Assembly (NCBI RefSeq): GCF_015350975.1
Contig: NZ_JADKRX010000004.1
Span: forward strand, 186,001 to 250,000
Origin: Curtobacterium sp. VKM Ac-1395
GTDB taxonomy: Bacteria > Actinomycetota > Actinomycetes > Actinomycetales > Microbacteriaceae
Reading direction: 5' to 3'
Length of the DNA: 64,000 bases
The notes below the pieces were generated by a model. It was given only the letters and a program-made list of their open reading frames with translations. It did no database searches and was not told where the DNA came from. The translations under genes and the position numbers were made by a program. This document shows, one piece after another, positions 34,063 to 41,525 of the stretch (position 1 is its first letter; every line of letters begins with the position of its first letter).

Positions 34063-34152
34063 CGGTGCGAGGTTGCCCACACGGTGCGGGTCCCTCGCGC
34101 TGCACCGGGTGCACGAACGCGCACCGGCCGGAAGAACGCGCACGGTGCGAGC
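34063..34152. repeat. Dispersed repeat family B, copy 3
   Basis: 90 bp from GGTGCGAGGTTGCCCAC to GCACGGTGCGAGCG. It aligns over its length with copy 1 (same head, same tail, similar middle with CACCGGGTGCACGAAC). Followed 16 bp later by a family C palindrome. Confidence 0.75.
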
Positions 34153-34167
34153 GCCACGAGCCATCCA

Positions 34168-34213
34168 CCGGACGGGAGGCTCGTGGCAGCCCGGCACCGA
34201 GCCGCCCGTCCGC
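34168..34213. repeat. Palindromic repeat family C, copy 1
   Basis: CCGGACGGGAGGCTCG, a short centre, then CGAGCCGCCCGTCCG. One base differs between arms. The form is shared with copies at 39885, 52809, 55418 (decayed) and 62921, all between genes. Confidence 0.8.
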
Positions 34214-34240
34214 CGCGTGGCGGGGAGCGCACGCCGCTTC

Positions 34241-34370
34241 CGACTCGGAACGACAAACCCGAGGTCGTACGACAGCGATCGTGTCGTCCGTCACGTTCGA
34301 CCCAGCGCCTCGCGACTCGGAACGACAAAGCCGAGGTCGTACGACAGCGATCGTGTCGTTCGAAGTCGAG
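34241..34370. repeat. Repeat family A, copies 1 and 2 in tandem
   Basis: CGACTCGGAACGACAAA begins at 34241 and again at 34313, a 72-bp step; the first 50 bases agree at 48 positions. Each has a shared core ACGACAGCGATCGTGTCGT and arms that pair imperfectly. Copy 3 is at 49973. They end 24 bp before the ndh stop. Confidence 0.88.
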
Positions 34371-34393
34371 ATGCTCGGCGCAGCGCGTCCGCG

Positions 34394-35692
34394 CTACTCG
34401 GCCTTCTGCATCTGCCAGGGCTCGGGCTCGCGGTCGCCGTTCGGGCGCACCGGGCGGACGTCCCCGACGATCGGGATGGAGCGCTTCCGCATGAACCACA
34501 GGTAGCGCACGAAGAAGTGGGACAGCGTCGACAGGCGGTTGCCGTTGCCGAGCAGCGACGCGATGTGCACCGCGACCCAGGCGGCCCACGCGACGGGCCC
34601 GACCATCGTGATGCCGCCGCGGAGCTGAGCCACCGCGGCGTTCGTCCCGATCGTGGCCATCGTGCCCTTGTCGTGGTACTTGAGGTGCTCGGTCGGCTTG
34701 CCCTCGAGCGTGCGGACGATCTGCTTGGCGATGTGCTTGCCGCCCTGCAGTGCCGGCTGGGCGAGCTGCGCGAGGGCGTCGTCCTGCGCGGCGATGTCAC
34801 CGGCGGCCCAGATGCCCTCGACCCCCTTCACGCTGAGGTCGTCGTTCACCTGGATGCGCCCGCCGTGCGTCTGCGGCATGCCCCAGTTGGCAACTTCCTT
34901 GTGCGCGGCGACGCCCGTGGCCCAGATGACCTGCGACGCCGGGATGAACTCGCCGTCCGCGGTCATGACGCCGTCGCGGCGGACCTCGGAGACGCCGGTG
35001 TTCAGGCGCAGGATGACCCCGCGCTTGCGGAGCACCTTCGCCGCGTACCGACGGAGTCGCGGCGCGAAGGGCTTCAGCAGCTCACCGCTCCGGTGCACGA
35101 GCGTGATGGTGATGTTCCCGCGGACGATCTCCGGGTAGGCGCCCTCGAGCGCCTGGTCGCGCAGCTCGGCGAGCGCGCCGGCCATCTCGACGCCGGTCGC
35201 GCCGCCGCCGACGATGACGATCCGGATCTCGTCCGGGCCCTGGTTGGCTGCCGCTTCCTCCAACCGGGTGAAGAGCTCGTCGCGGATGCGCAGGGCCTGC
35301 GACCGGGAGTACATCGAGTACGCGTACTCGTAGGCGCCCGGGGTGCCGAAGTAGCTCGTGTTGACGCCGTTCGCGAGGACCAGGTGGTCGTAGTGCAGGT
35401 CCTCCCCGTCGGACATCTCGGCGATCTTCTCGTCCGGTCGGATGTTCGTGAGGAGTCCGTGGCGGAACTCGGCGTTGTCCTGCCGCGCACGGAGGCTGCG
35501 GAGGAAGTAGGTCACGTCCCCGGCGTTCAGGCCGCCCGTCGCCACCTGGTACATGAGGGGCTGGAACATGTTGTAGACGTGGCGGTCGACGAGGGTGACG
35601 CGGACCGGGGCGTCGGCGAGTTCGCGCATGGCGGCGATCCCGGCGAACCCACCGCCGACGATGACGACGTGCGGGCGAGGGTCCTGCGGCAT
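34394..35692 (-). CDS. ndh: Type II NADH:quinone oxidoreductase
   Basis: 432 residues. HVVIVGGGFAGIAAMREL at the N-terminus (FAD), RIVIVGGGATGVEMAGALAEL near 160 (NADH), VIWATGVAAHKE near 275 and GIWAAGDIAAQ near 308 follow the NDH-2 pattern, and the C-terminal amphipathic/hydrophobic segment (WAAWVAVHIASLLGN, HFFVRYLWFMRKR) attaches it to the membrane. It oxidises NADH and reduces menaquinone without pumping protons. GGAG lies 6 bases before ATG 35692. Confidence 0.94.
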   Translation of the reverse strand: MPQDPRPHVVIVGGGFAGIAAMRELADAPVRVTLVDRHVYNMFQPLMYQVATGGLNAGDVTYFLRSLRARQDNAEFRHGLLTNIRPDEKIAEMSDGEDLHYDHLVLANGVNTSYFGTPGAYEYAYSMYSRSQALRIRDELFTRLEEAAANQGPDEIRIVIVGGGATGVEMAGALAELRDQALEGAYPEIVRGNITITLVHRSGELLKPFAPRLRRYAAKVLRKRGVILRLNTGVSEVRRDGVMTADGEFIPASQVIWATGVAAHKEVANWGMPQTHGGRIQVNDDLSVKGVEGIWAAGDIAAQDDALAQLAQPALQGGKHIAKQIVRTLEGKPTEHLKYHDKGTMATIGTNAAVAQLRGGITMVGPVAWAAWVAVHIASLLGNGNRLSTLSHFFVRYLWFMRKRSIPIVGDVRPVRPNGDREPEPWQMQKAE

Positions 35693-35801
35693 GGTGAGCT
35701 CCGTGGGTGATGCGGTCAACGGCAACCACAACGGTACGCCGCTTCCGGCATCCTCCGGTCCACCCCTGCGGGTGCCAGATCGGAGGATGGGCGCCGTGCC
35801 G

Positions 35802-36350
35802 TCAGTCAGCTCGGGGCGCGTAGGTGCTCACGACGTTGCCGCGGCTCGTCACGGTGCTCTCGACCAGTCGGAGGCGCGTGGGCGGGTCGGTCGGTTCGAA
35901 GAGCTTCCGACCGCTGCCGGCGATCGCCGGGTGCACCATGAGCTGCAGTTCGTCGAGGAGCCCCGCGAAGAGCAGGCTGCGCACGAGCGTCACACTGCCG
36001 CAGACCGCGATGGCACCGCCGTCCCGCTCCTTGAGCTCCCGCACGAAGGCGTGCACGTCGCCGGTGATGCGGGAGCTGTTCTCCCACGTCAGGTCGTCGC
36101 CGAGCGTGGTCGAGGCCACGTGCTTCTCGATCGGGTTGATCCACTGGCCGAACGGGTCCTCGGGGTGGGCGGGCCACCACTCAGACCACTCCGTGTAGCT
36201 GTTCCGCCCGAGGAGCACCGTGTCGGTCCGGGCCATGAAGGTCCCCATGCCCGCGCCGAGCTCGTCGTCGAAGCTGTCGTACTGGAACTTGAAGGGGTCC
36301 TGCACCACGCCGTCGACCGACGTGAACAGGCCCGCTGTCACCGTGCGCAT
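35802..36350 (-). CDS. Dihydrofolate reductase/RibD C-terminal domain protein
   Basis: 182 residues: TAGLFTSVDGVVQDP at the N-terminus, LLGRNSYTEW near 46 and CGSVTLVRSLLFAGLLDELQLMVHP near 117 fit the RibD_C family, NADPH-dependent reductases of which most stand-alone members lack a known substrate. TAACCT (plus-strand AGGTTA, 36357-36362) sits 6 bases before ATG: leaderless. Single gene. Confidence 0.87.
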   Translation of the reverse strand: MRTVTAGLFTSVDGVVQDPFKFQYDSFDDELGAGMGTFMARTDTVLLGRNSYTEWSEWWPAHPEDPFGQWINPIEKHVASTTLGDDLTWENSSRITGDVHAFVRELKERDGGAIAVCGSVTLVRSLLFAGLLDELQLMVHPAIAGSGRKLFEPTDPPTRLRLVESTVTSRGNVVSTYAPRAD

Positions 36351-36438
36351 GACCGGAGGTTAGTGCGCCGGGCGCCGTCGCGACACCCCCGGGTCGTCCA
36401 CCGGGCGACTGCGAGCCACGACTGCGTACTGTCGAGGT

Positions 36439-37212
36439 GTGCGCGCACTGGTGGAGACGGTCTCGGTGGACGGGATGCCCGTCCGGCTCCGCACGATCGC
36501 GCCGGCCGGCCGACGGCACGACGCCCTCGAGCCGACCGTCGTCCTGGTGCACGGCATCGGGATGTCGCATCGCTCGTTCGGCCGGTCGCAGATCGCCCTG
36601 GCCCGGGAACACCGCACCATCACCGTCGACCTGCCCGGCTTCGGCGGCCTGCCCGGCACCGGACGCCGGCTCGAGATCACCGAGCTCGCTGACCTCGTCA
36701 TGCGGGCGGTCCGCTCCCGCGGCGTGCACGAGAGCATCCTGGTCGGCCAGTCGATGGGGGCGCAGGTCGTCGTCGAAGCCGCCATCCGCCATCCGGAGGA
36801 GGTCGACTCGGTCGTCCTCGTCGGACCGGTCATCGACGACCACCGGAGGACCCTGCTGCAGCAGGCGCTCTCGCTCGGGGTCGACGGGTTCTTCGAGACG
36901 GCGCGGATGAACGCCGTCCTCGTGACGGACTACCTCCGGAGCCTCCGCCAGTACCGCTGGCAGCTCCGGCCGATGATGCGGTACCCGATGCGCGAGGCCG
37001 TCGGGCGGTTGCGCGTGCCGGTCCTCGTCGTGCGTGGGCACCGGGACCCCATCGCCAGGAGCGCCTGGACCGCGCGGCTCGCCCAGGTCGCCGAGCGCGG
37101 GGCGCTCGCCGAACTCCGGGGGGCGCACCACGTGCAGGAGCACGAGCCGGGCGCCTTCGCGGAGCTCGTCGACGAGTTCCGCCGGATGCAGGCGTTGGAG
37201 GCGACCCCATGA
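36439..37212 (+). CDS. Alpha/beta hydrolase
   Basis: 257 residues. VLVHGIGMSHRSFGRS near 36 (oxyanion loop), DLPGFGGLPGTG near 64, ILVGQSMGAQVVVEAA near 98 (nucleophile elbow), RGHRDPIAR near 200 and GAHHVQEHEP near 230. TACTGT at 36427-36432 is 6 bases before GTG 36439. It overlaps the next gene by four bases (ATGA), a second hydrolase of a different kind, so the two likely work on the same or successive substrates. Confidence 0.87.
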   Translation: MRALVETVSVDGMPVRLRTIAPAGRRHDALEPTVVLVHGIGMSHRSFGRSQIALAREHRTITVDLPGFGGLPGTGRRLEITELADLVMRAVRSRGVHESILVGQSMGAQVVVEAAIRHPEEVDSVVLVGPVIDDHRRTLLQQALSLGVDGFFETARMNAVLVTDYLRSLRQYRWQLRPMMRYPMREAVGRLRVPVLVVRGHRDPIARSAWTARLAQVAERGALAELRGAHHVQEHEPGAFAELVDEFRRMQALEATP

Positions 37213-37925
37213 GCGGCGGGCAGGTCCACGCGGCCCGGGCCGAGCCTCCTGTCCGGGTGGGACTGGTGCGACGGGCGTGGTGGGCGGTCCTCGACTGGTG
37301 CTACGCGATCCGCTGGCAGGTGCAGAGCTTCGGACCGACCACGGCCGACGACTACCGGGACGGTGACGGTCAGCCCGTCGTCGTGATCCCCGGGGTCTAC
37401 GAGACCTGGCACTTCATGCGGCCGCTCATGGACGCCCTGCACGACCGGGGACACCCCGTGCACGTGCTCGCGTCGTTGCGGCACAACCTCCGGCCGGTCC
37501 CGATCTCCGCAGCAGAGGTGATGTCCTCCATCGAGGAGCTCGACCTGCGGAACGTGCTGCTCGTGACGCACAGCAAGGGCGGGTTGATCGGCAAGTACGC
37601 GATGGCGCACCTGGACCACGACGGGCGACTCGACCGGATGGTCGCGGTGTCCACCCCGTTCGGCGGTTCCGTCTACGCGAACCTCGCGCCGGTGCCGCAC
37701 CTACGCGCGTTCCGTGCGGCGGACCCGGTGCTCGCCGGGCTGGCGCGGGAGCTCGACGCGAACCGGCGGATCACGTCGGTGTACGGGGTGTTCGACACGC
37801 TCATCCCCGGGGGCAGCGCGCTCGCCGGGGCCACGAACGTGCGGGTGCCCGTCGGGGGCCACTTCCGGATCCTCGGCGACGCCCGGGCCCGCGACGCCGT
37901 GCTCGAGGCGGCCGCGCCGCGCTGA
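37209..37925 (+). CDS. Lipase/esterase-like alpha/beta hydrolase
   Basis: 238 residues. VVVIPGVYETWHFMRPLMDALHDRGHPVHVLASL near 53 and VTHSKGGLIGKYAM near 118 match the lipase-type fold (PGxxxxWxxM, then a GxS-like THSKGG elbow, serine nucleophile), with ISTPFGGS-like VSTPFGGSVYA near 143. The acid may be DTLIPGG and the histidine GHFRILGD. Starts at ATG 37209 inside the stop of the preceding hydrolase. Confidence 0.83.
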   Translation: MSGGQVHAARAEPPVRVGLVRRAWWAVLDWCYAIRWQVQSFGPTTADDYRDGDGQPVVVIPGVYETWHFMRPLMDALHDRGHPVHVLASLRHNLRPVPISAAEVMSSIEELDLRNVLLVTHSKGGLIGKYAMAHLDHDGRLDRMVAVSTPFGGSVYANLAPVPHLRAFRAADPVLAGLARELDANRRITSVYGVFDTLIPGGSALAGATNVRVPVGGHFRILGDARARDAVLEAAAPR

Positions 37926-37969
37926 CCCGCACGGGCTGGGGCGGCCTGTCCGTGAGCGAGCCGACGGCC

Positions 37970-38058
37970 CGGTGCGGGGTGGACCACCCCGTGCCCGGTC
38001 GTGGCGGCGCACCAGGTGTGGGAGCTCGCACCGGTCGAGCGACCGCGCACGGTGCGGG
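37970..38058. repeat. Dispersed repeat family B, copy 4
   Basis: GGTGCGGGGTGGACCACC to GCGCACGGTGCGGG, the most diverged copy but with the same order of blocks and length. It abuts the stop of the LacI gene. Confidence 0.65.
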
Positions 38059-38059
38059 A

Positions 38060-39079
38060 TCAGCGCCGGGCGACGCTCGCGCGCTCGACGATCCGGTGCG
38101 GGATCACGACGGTCGACGGGGGAGCGTCGCGGTCCGCGATCCGTGCCGTCAGCAGGTCGAGGGCAGCGTCGGCGAAGGCCCGTCGGTCGAACGACACCGT
38201 GGTCAGGGCGGGGATCGCGAACGCCGCACCGTCGACGTCGTCGAACCCGACCACGCTCACCTGGTCCGGCACGCTGATGCCCCGTGCCGCCAGGACGTGC
38301 AGCACGCCGAACGCGATCGAGTCCGTGAACGCGAAGACGGCGTCGGGCAGCGGGTGGGTGTCCAGCCAGACGCCGAAGGCCCCGGCTGCGTCGGCCGTCG
38401 ACCACCCGGGGAGCGGCACCCGGAGCGCGGGGTCGGGGGTGAGGCCGGCGTCGCGCAGGGCGGCGTCGTGTCCGTTGACCCGCCGCTCGCTCGTGGCGGT
38501 GACCTGGGCGCCGTCAGCAGCGGGCTCCGGGGCGCCGACCACCGCGATCCGCCGGTGTCCGTGGTCGAGCAGGTAGGTCGTGACCTCGTGCGCTGCGGCA
38601 CTGCTGTCGACGTGGACCTGGTCGACGTGCTCCGGCTCGACCTCGCCGATGACCACGGTCGGGGGCAGTCCGACGGTCGACGCGAGCACGCTCGCGCTGA
38701 GCGACACCGGGTTGAGGACCAGCCCGTCCACCAGGTGCGCCCGGGCACGGGACACGAGCTGCCGTTCCCGCTCGGGGTCGGCGGCGGTCTGGTCGAGCTG
38801 GACGACCCAGTCACGGTCGCGGGCGAGTTCCACGAACCACCGCGCGAGTTCGGCGGAGTAGGCACTGCTCATCTCGGGCAACGTCAGCGCGATCGCACCC
38901 GATCGGCCGTTGCGCAGTCCCCGGGCGGACAGGTTCGGGACGTAGTCGAGCTGCTCCAGCGCCTGCTCGACCCGCTCGCGGGTGTCGGGCCGCACGACGA
39001 CGCCGCCGTTGATGACGTTGGAGACGGTCTTCGGGGAGACCCCGGCGAGGGCTGCCACGTCCCGCACGGTCGCTCGCAT
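38060..39079 (-). CDS. LacI-family transcriptional regulator
   Basis: 339 residues. VRDVAALAGVSPKTVSNVINGGVVVRPDTRERVEQALEQLDYVPN is a full LacI HTH plus hinge, followed by a periplasmic-binding-protein-like sugar domain (VDGLVLNPVSLS, VVGFDDVDGAAFAIPALTTV). No sugar transporter or glycosidase gene adjoins it. The operator-like site before the family 31 glycosidase at 23351 is the only LacI-type site noticed in the window. Confidence 0.93.
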   Translation of the reverse strand: MRATVRDVAALAGVSPKTVSNVINGGVVVRPDTRERVEQALEQLDYVPNLSARGLRNGRSGAIALTLPEMSSAYSAELARWFVELARDRDWVVQLDQTAADPERERQLVSRARAHLVDGLVLNPVSLSASVLASTVGLPPTVVIGEVEPEHVDQVHVDSSAAAHEVTTYLLDHGHRRIAVVGAPEPAADGAQVTATSERRVNGHDAALRDAGLTPDPALRVPLPGWSTADAAGAFGVWLDTHPLPDAVFAFTDSIAFGVLHVLAARGISVPDQVSVVGFDDVDGAAFAIPALTTVSFDRRAFADAALDLLTARIADRDAPPSTVVIPHRIVERASVARR

Positions 39080-39103
39080 GGAGCAACCGTAGCGCGGCGG
39101 TGG

Positions 39104-39835
39104 TCAGGGGCGGCGGTACCGGTGGACGTGCGTGACGTACGGCACCGGGACGGTCGCCCGTCCGGCGGTCTCGGGCGCTCCGTCGAGCAGGTCCTCGACC
39201 TGCCGCAGCAGCGCCCGGCGCTCGTCGTCCGGCATCACGATGACGTAGCTCCGCGAGGCGATCATGTCGAGGAAGTCGGCGCGCGACTGCTCGTTGACCC
39301 AGGCGAAGGTCTCGTGGGCACCGTCCGTGAAGGGCTCGCCCACGAACGGTCGGTCGTACTGCATGATCCGCGACTCCGGTCGCATGATCAGCGCGCCGAG
39401 GTCCGCCGACCAGGCGATGGACTCGTCCCGGATGTTCCACACCAGACCGAGGACTCCGCCCGGTCGGAGGATGCGCGCCGCTTCGAGCGCGCCCGCCGTC
39501 GGGTCGACCCAGTGCCACGACTGGGCGAAGGTCACGAGGTCCGCGCTGCCGTCCTCGAGCGGGACGGCCTCGCCGGTCCCCTCGAGCGCCCGAACGCCCG
39601 GCAGCACGTCGGTCAGCCGCGCTCGCATCGCGGCATCCGGATCGACCGCCACCACCTCCGCTGCCCGGGGGAGCAGTGTCCTGGTGAACTTGCCCGTCCC
39701 GGCGCCGACGTCGACTGCCAGCGTCACGGGATCCGGCGCGAGCCACTCCGCGACCGCCGAGGGGTAGCCGGGGCGTCCGCGCTCGTAGGCGTCGGCGGCG
39801 GCGCCGAACGAGCGTGCGTGCTGCTCGAAGGTCAT
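39104..39835 (-). CDS. SAM-dependent methyltransferase
   Basis: 243 residues. AVDVGAGTGKFTRTLLPRAAEVVAVDPD near 40 is motif I, and LVTFAQSWHWVDPTAGALEAARILRPGGVLGLVW near 105-135 is the class I methyltransferase core of the Methyltransf_11 kind (ubiquinone/menaquinone-methylase-like). Acceptor unknown. CAGGGT lies 6 bases before ATG 39835. Divergent from YbaK-like gene at 40017. Confidence 0.88.
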   Translation of the reverse strand: MTFEQHARSFGAAADAYERGRPGYPSAVAEWLAPDPVTLAVDVGAGTGKFTRTLLPRAAEVVAVDPDAAMRARLTDVLPGVRALEGTGEAVPLEDGSADLVTFAQSWHWVDPTAGALEAARILRPGGVLGLVWNIRDESIAWSADLGALIMRPESRIMQYDRPFVGEPFTDGAHETFAWVNEQSRADFLDMIASRSYVIVMPDDERRALLRQVEDLLDGAPETAGRATVPVPYVTHVHRYRRP

Positions 39836-39884
39836 GCGCCCACCCTGCCACGCGGTGTCGGTGGGCAGTGTGGCCGGCCCACTG

Positions 39885-39930
39885 CCGGACGGGAGGCTCG
39901 GGGCGGGCTGGTCCCGGGCCTCCCGTCCGG
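39885..39930. repeat. Palindromic repeat family C, copy 2
   Basis: CCGGACGGGAGG (39885-39896) and its exact complement (39919-39930) enclose 22 bases. It lies between divergent starts, so it is not simply a terminator. Confidence 0.88.
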
Positions 39931-40016
39931 TGGCGGTGCGCCGACCCGGTCGGCTGCGACCAGTCGAGCCAGGCGGGCTGACCGGGCGATGTGGGCAGCA
40001 CTCGTAGGGTGGGACG

Positions 40017-40562
40017 ATGCCGAGTCTGGAGCGTGTCCCTGCCCTGGTGGCCACCGGCTTCCTCGCGATCCCCGTCGCCGAAGCCCTGGTCCGCCTGCCC
40101 GCCGACGTCCTGAGCCGGATCCAGGCCGCACCGATCGACGCCACCCTGGCGGACACGGCAGCGTTCTCGGAGGCCTACGGCTACCCGCTCGAGGGCGGCG
40201 CGAACTGCATCGTCGTGGTGGGCAAGCGCGGCGAGGACCTGACGTACGCGGCGTGCATCGTGCTGGCGTCGACGCGGCTCGACGTGAACCGCACCGTGAA
40301 GCAGCTGCTCGGGGCGCGGAAGGCGAGCTTCGCGCCGATGGACGACGCCGTCGCGATGACCGGCATGGAGCACGGTGGGATCACGCCGATCGGGTTGCCG
40401 TCCTCGTGGCCTGTCTACGTCGACTCCCGCGTGGCGGAGGTGCCCGAGGTCGTCATCGGTGCTGGCGTCCGCGGGGCGAAGCTGTTCCTGCCCGGGGCCG
40501 TCCTGGCCGGGCTGCCCCACGTCGAGGTCGTCGAGGGACTCGCGACCACGACGGCGGACTGA
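40017..40562 (+). CDS. YbaK/EbsC-type aminoacyl-tRNA deacylase
   Basis: 181 residues. GANCIVVVGKRGEDLTYAACIVLASTRLDVNRTVKQLLGARKASFAPMDDA near 60-110 and TGMEHGGITPIGLP near 118 are the YbaK signature. Such proteins remove wrongly attached amino acids from tRNA (often Ala or Cys from tRNA-Pro). TAGGGT at 40005-40010, 6 bases before ATG: leaderless. Convergent with a deaminase. Confidence 0.88.
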   Translation: MPSLERVPALVATGFLAIPVAEALVRLPADVLSRIQAAPIDATLADTAAFSEAYGYPLEGGANCIVVVGKRGEDLTYAACIVLASTRLDVNRTVKQLLGARKASFAPMDDAVAMTGMEHGGITPIGLPSSWPVYVDSRVAEVPEVVIGAGVRGAKLFLPGAVLAGLPHVEVVEGLATTTAD

Positions 40563-40589
40563 CCGCACGACGGAGGGAGCGGTTCAGTC
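40557..40589. terminator. Hairpin spanning both stop codons of a convergent pair
   Basis: GACTGACCGC (40557-40566) and GCGGTTCAGTC (40579-40589) pair with one bulge. The arms contain the TGA of the YbaK-like gene and the complement of the TGA of the deaminase, the same arrangement as at 29868. Confidence 0.5.
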
Positions 40590-41066
40590 CTGGCGGGCTG
40601 ACCACTCCCGGAACGGCAGCGTGGCGTCCTCGCTCGGCCCCTGCTCCGCACGCAGGGTGCGCTCGTCGACCGGCTTCGCGTACTCGTCGTAGAACGTGTC
40701 GAGGGTCATCAGGCGGTTGCCGTCCTCGTAGTGCTCCGACTCCTGCTCCCGCGACGCGGCGAACACGATCCGGTCCGGCTGGGCGTAGTACAGCGCACCG
40801 AGGCACATCGGGCACGGGTACGCGGTGACGTAGACGTCCGTGCCGGTGAAGTCGGTGATGCCCATCTCGGCGGCCAGTCGGATGGCGGAGATCTCAGCGT
40901 GCGCCGTCACGTCACCGGACTGCGCGACCTGGTTCGCGGCTTCCACCAGGACCTTGCCGTCGCGGACGACGAGGCAGGCGAAGGGCTTGCCGCCCTCGCG
41001 GACGTTCTGGACGGCGCGCTTCACGACGCGTTCGGTGAACCTGGTGTCGATCTCGGTGGTGCTCAT
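40584..41066 (-). CDS. Nucleoside/guanine-type deaminase
   Basis: 160 residues. TAHAEISAI near 52 (zinc His, catalytic Glu) and VTAYPCPMCLGALYYAQPDRIVFAA near 78 (two zinc Cys) define the cytidine/guanine deaminase family. Substrate probably a purine base or nucleoside. CATCGT lies 7 bases before ATG 41066. Confidence 0.9.
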   Translation of the reverse strand: MSTTEIDTRFTERVVKRAVQNVREGGKPFACLVVRDGKVLVEAANQVAQSGDVTAHAEISAIRLAAEMGITDFTGTDVYVTAYPCPMCLGALYYAQPDRIVFAASREQESEHYEDGNRLMTLDTFYDEYAKPVDERTLRAEQGPSEDATLPFREWSARQD

Positions 41067-41124
41067 GCCAGCGACGATGCCACCGAGGGCTGACCGGCCC
41101 GTGCGCGGCGGGGTACGGGCAAGG

Positions 41125-41508
41125 TCAGTCGGTCGGGTTGATGAGGCAGAAGGGGTGTCCGGCGGGGTCGAGGAACACACGGAAGCTCTCGATGCCGGCG
41201 TCGTCCTTCGCCACGCCGGTCGCCGTGGCGCCGATCGCGAGGACCGCGGCTTCGCCGACGTCGAGGTCGTCGACCCTGACGTCGATGTGCATCTGCTGCG
41301 GGACGTCCTGCCCGGGCCACTCGGGTGCCCGGTAGTGCTCGACCTGCTGGAACGCGAGCAGCGGGCGGCTGCCCTCGATCGGCAGCACGACCTCGGCCCA
41401 GTCCTCGTCGAAGACCACGACCTCGCCGCCGAGGAGCTCCGCGTAGAACCGGGCGAGGGCGCGGGTGTCTGCGCAGTCGAGGACGAGGACGTCGAAGGTG
41501 CCGATCAT
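41125..41508 (-). CDS. VOC-family protein (glyoxalase/bleomycin-resistance fold)
   Basis: 127 residues. FDVLVLDCADTRALARFYAELLGGEVV at the N-terminus, MHIDVRVDDLDVGEAAVLAIGATATG near 70, and FRVFLDPAGHPFCLI near the end are typical VOC fold elements with HID and a C-terminal glutamate replaced by Cys-Leu-Ile. Metal binding is therefore uncertain. TATCCT, 7 bases before ATG 41508. Confidence 0.86.
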   Translation of the reverse strand: MIGTFDVLVLDCADTRALARFYAELLGGEVVVFDEDWAEVVLPIEGSRPLLAFQQVEHYRAPEWPGQDVPQQMHIDVRVDDLDVGEAAVLAIGATATGVAKDDAGIESFRVFLDPAGHPFCLINPTD

Positions 41509-41525
41509 GCCGGTGAGGATAGTCC

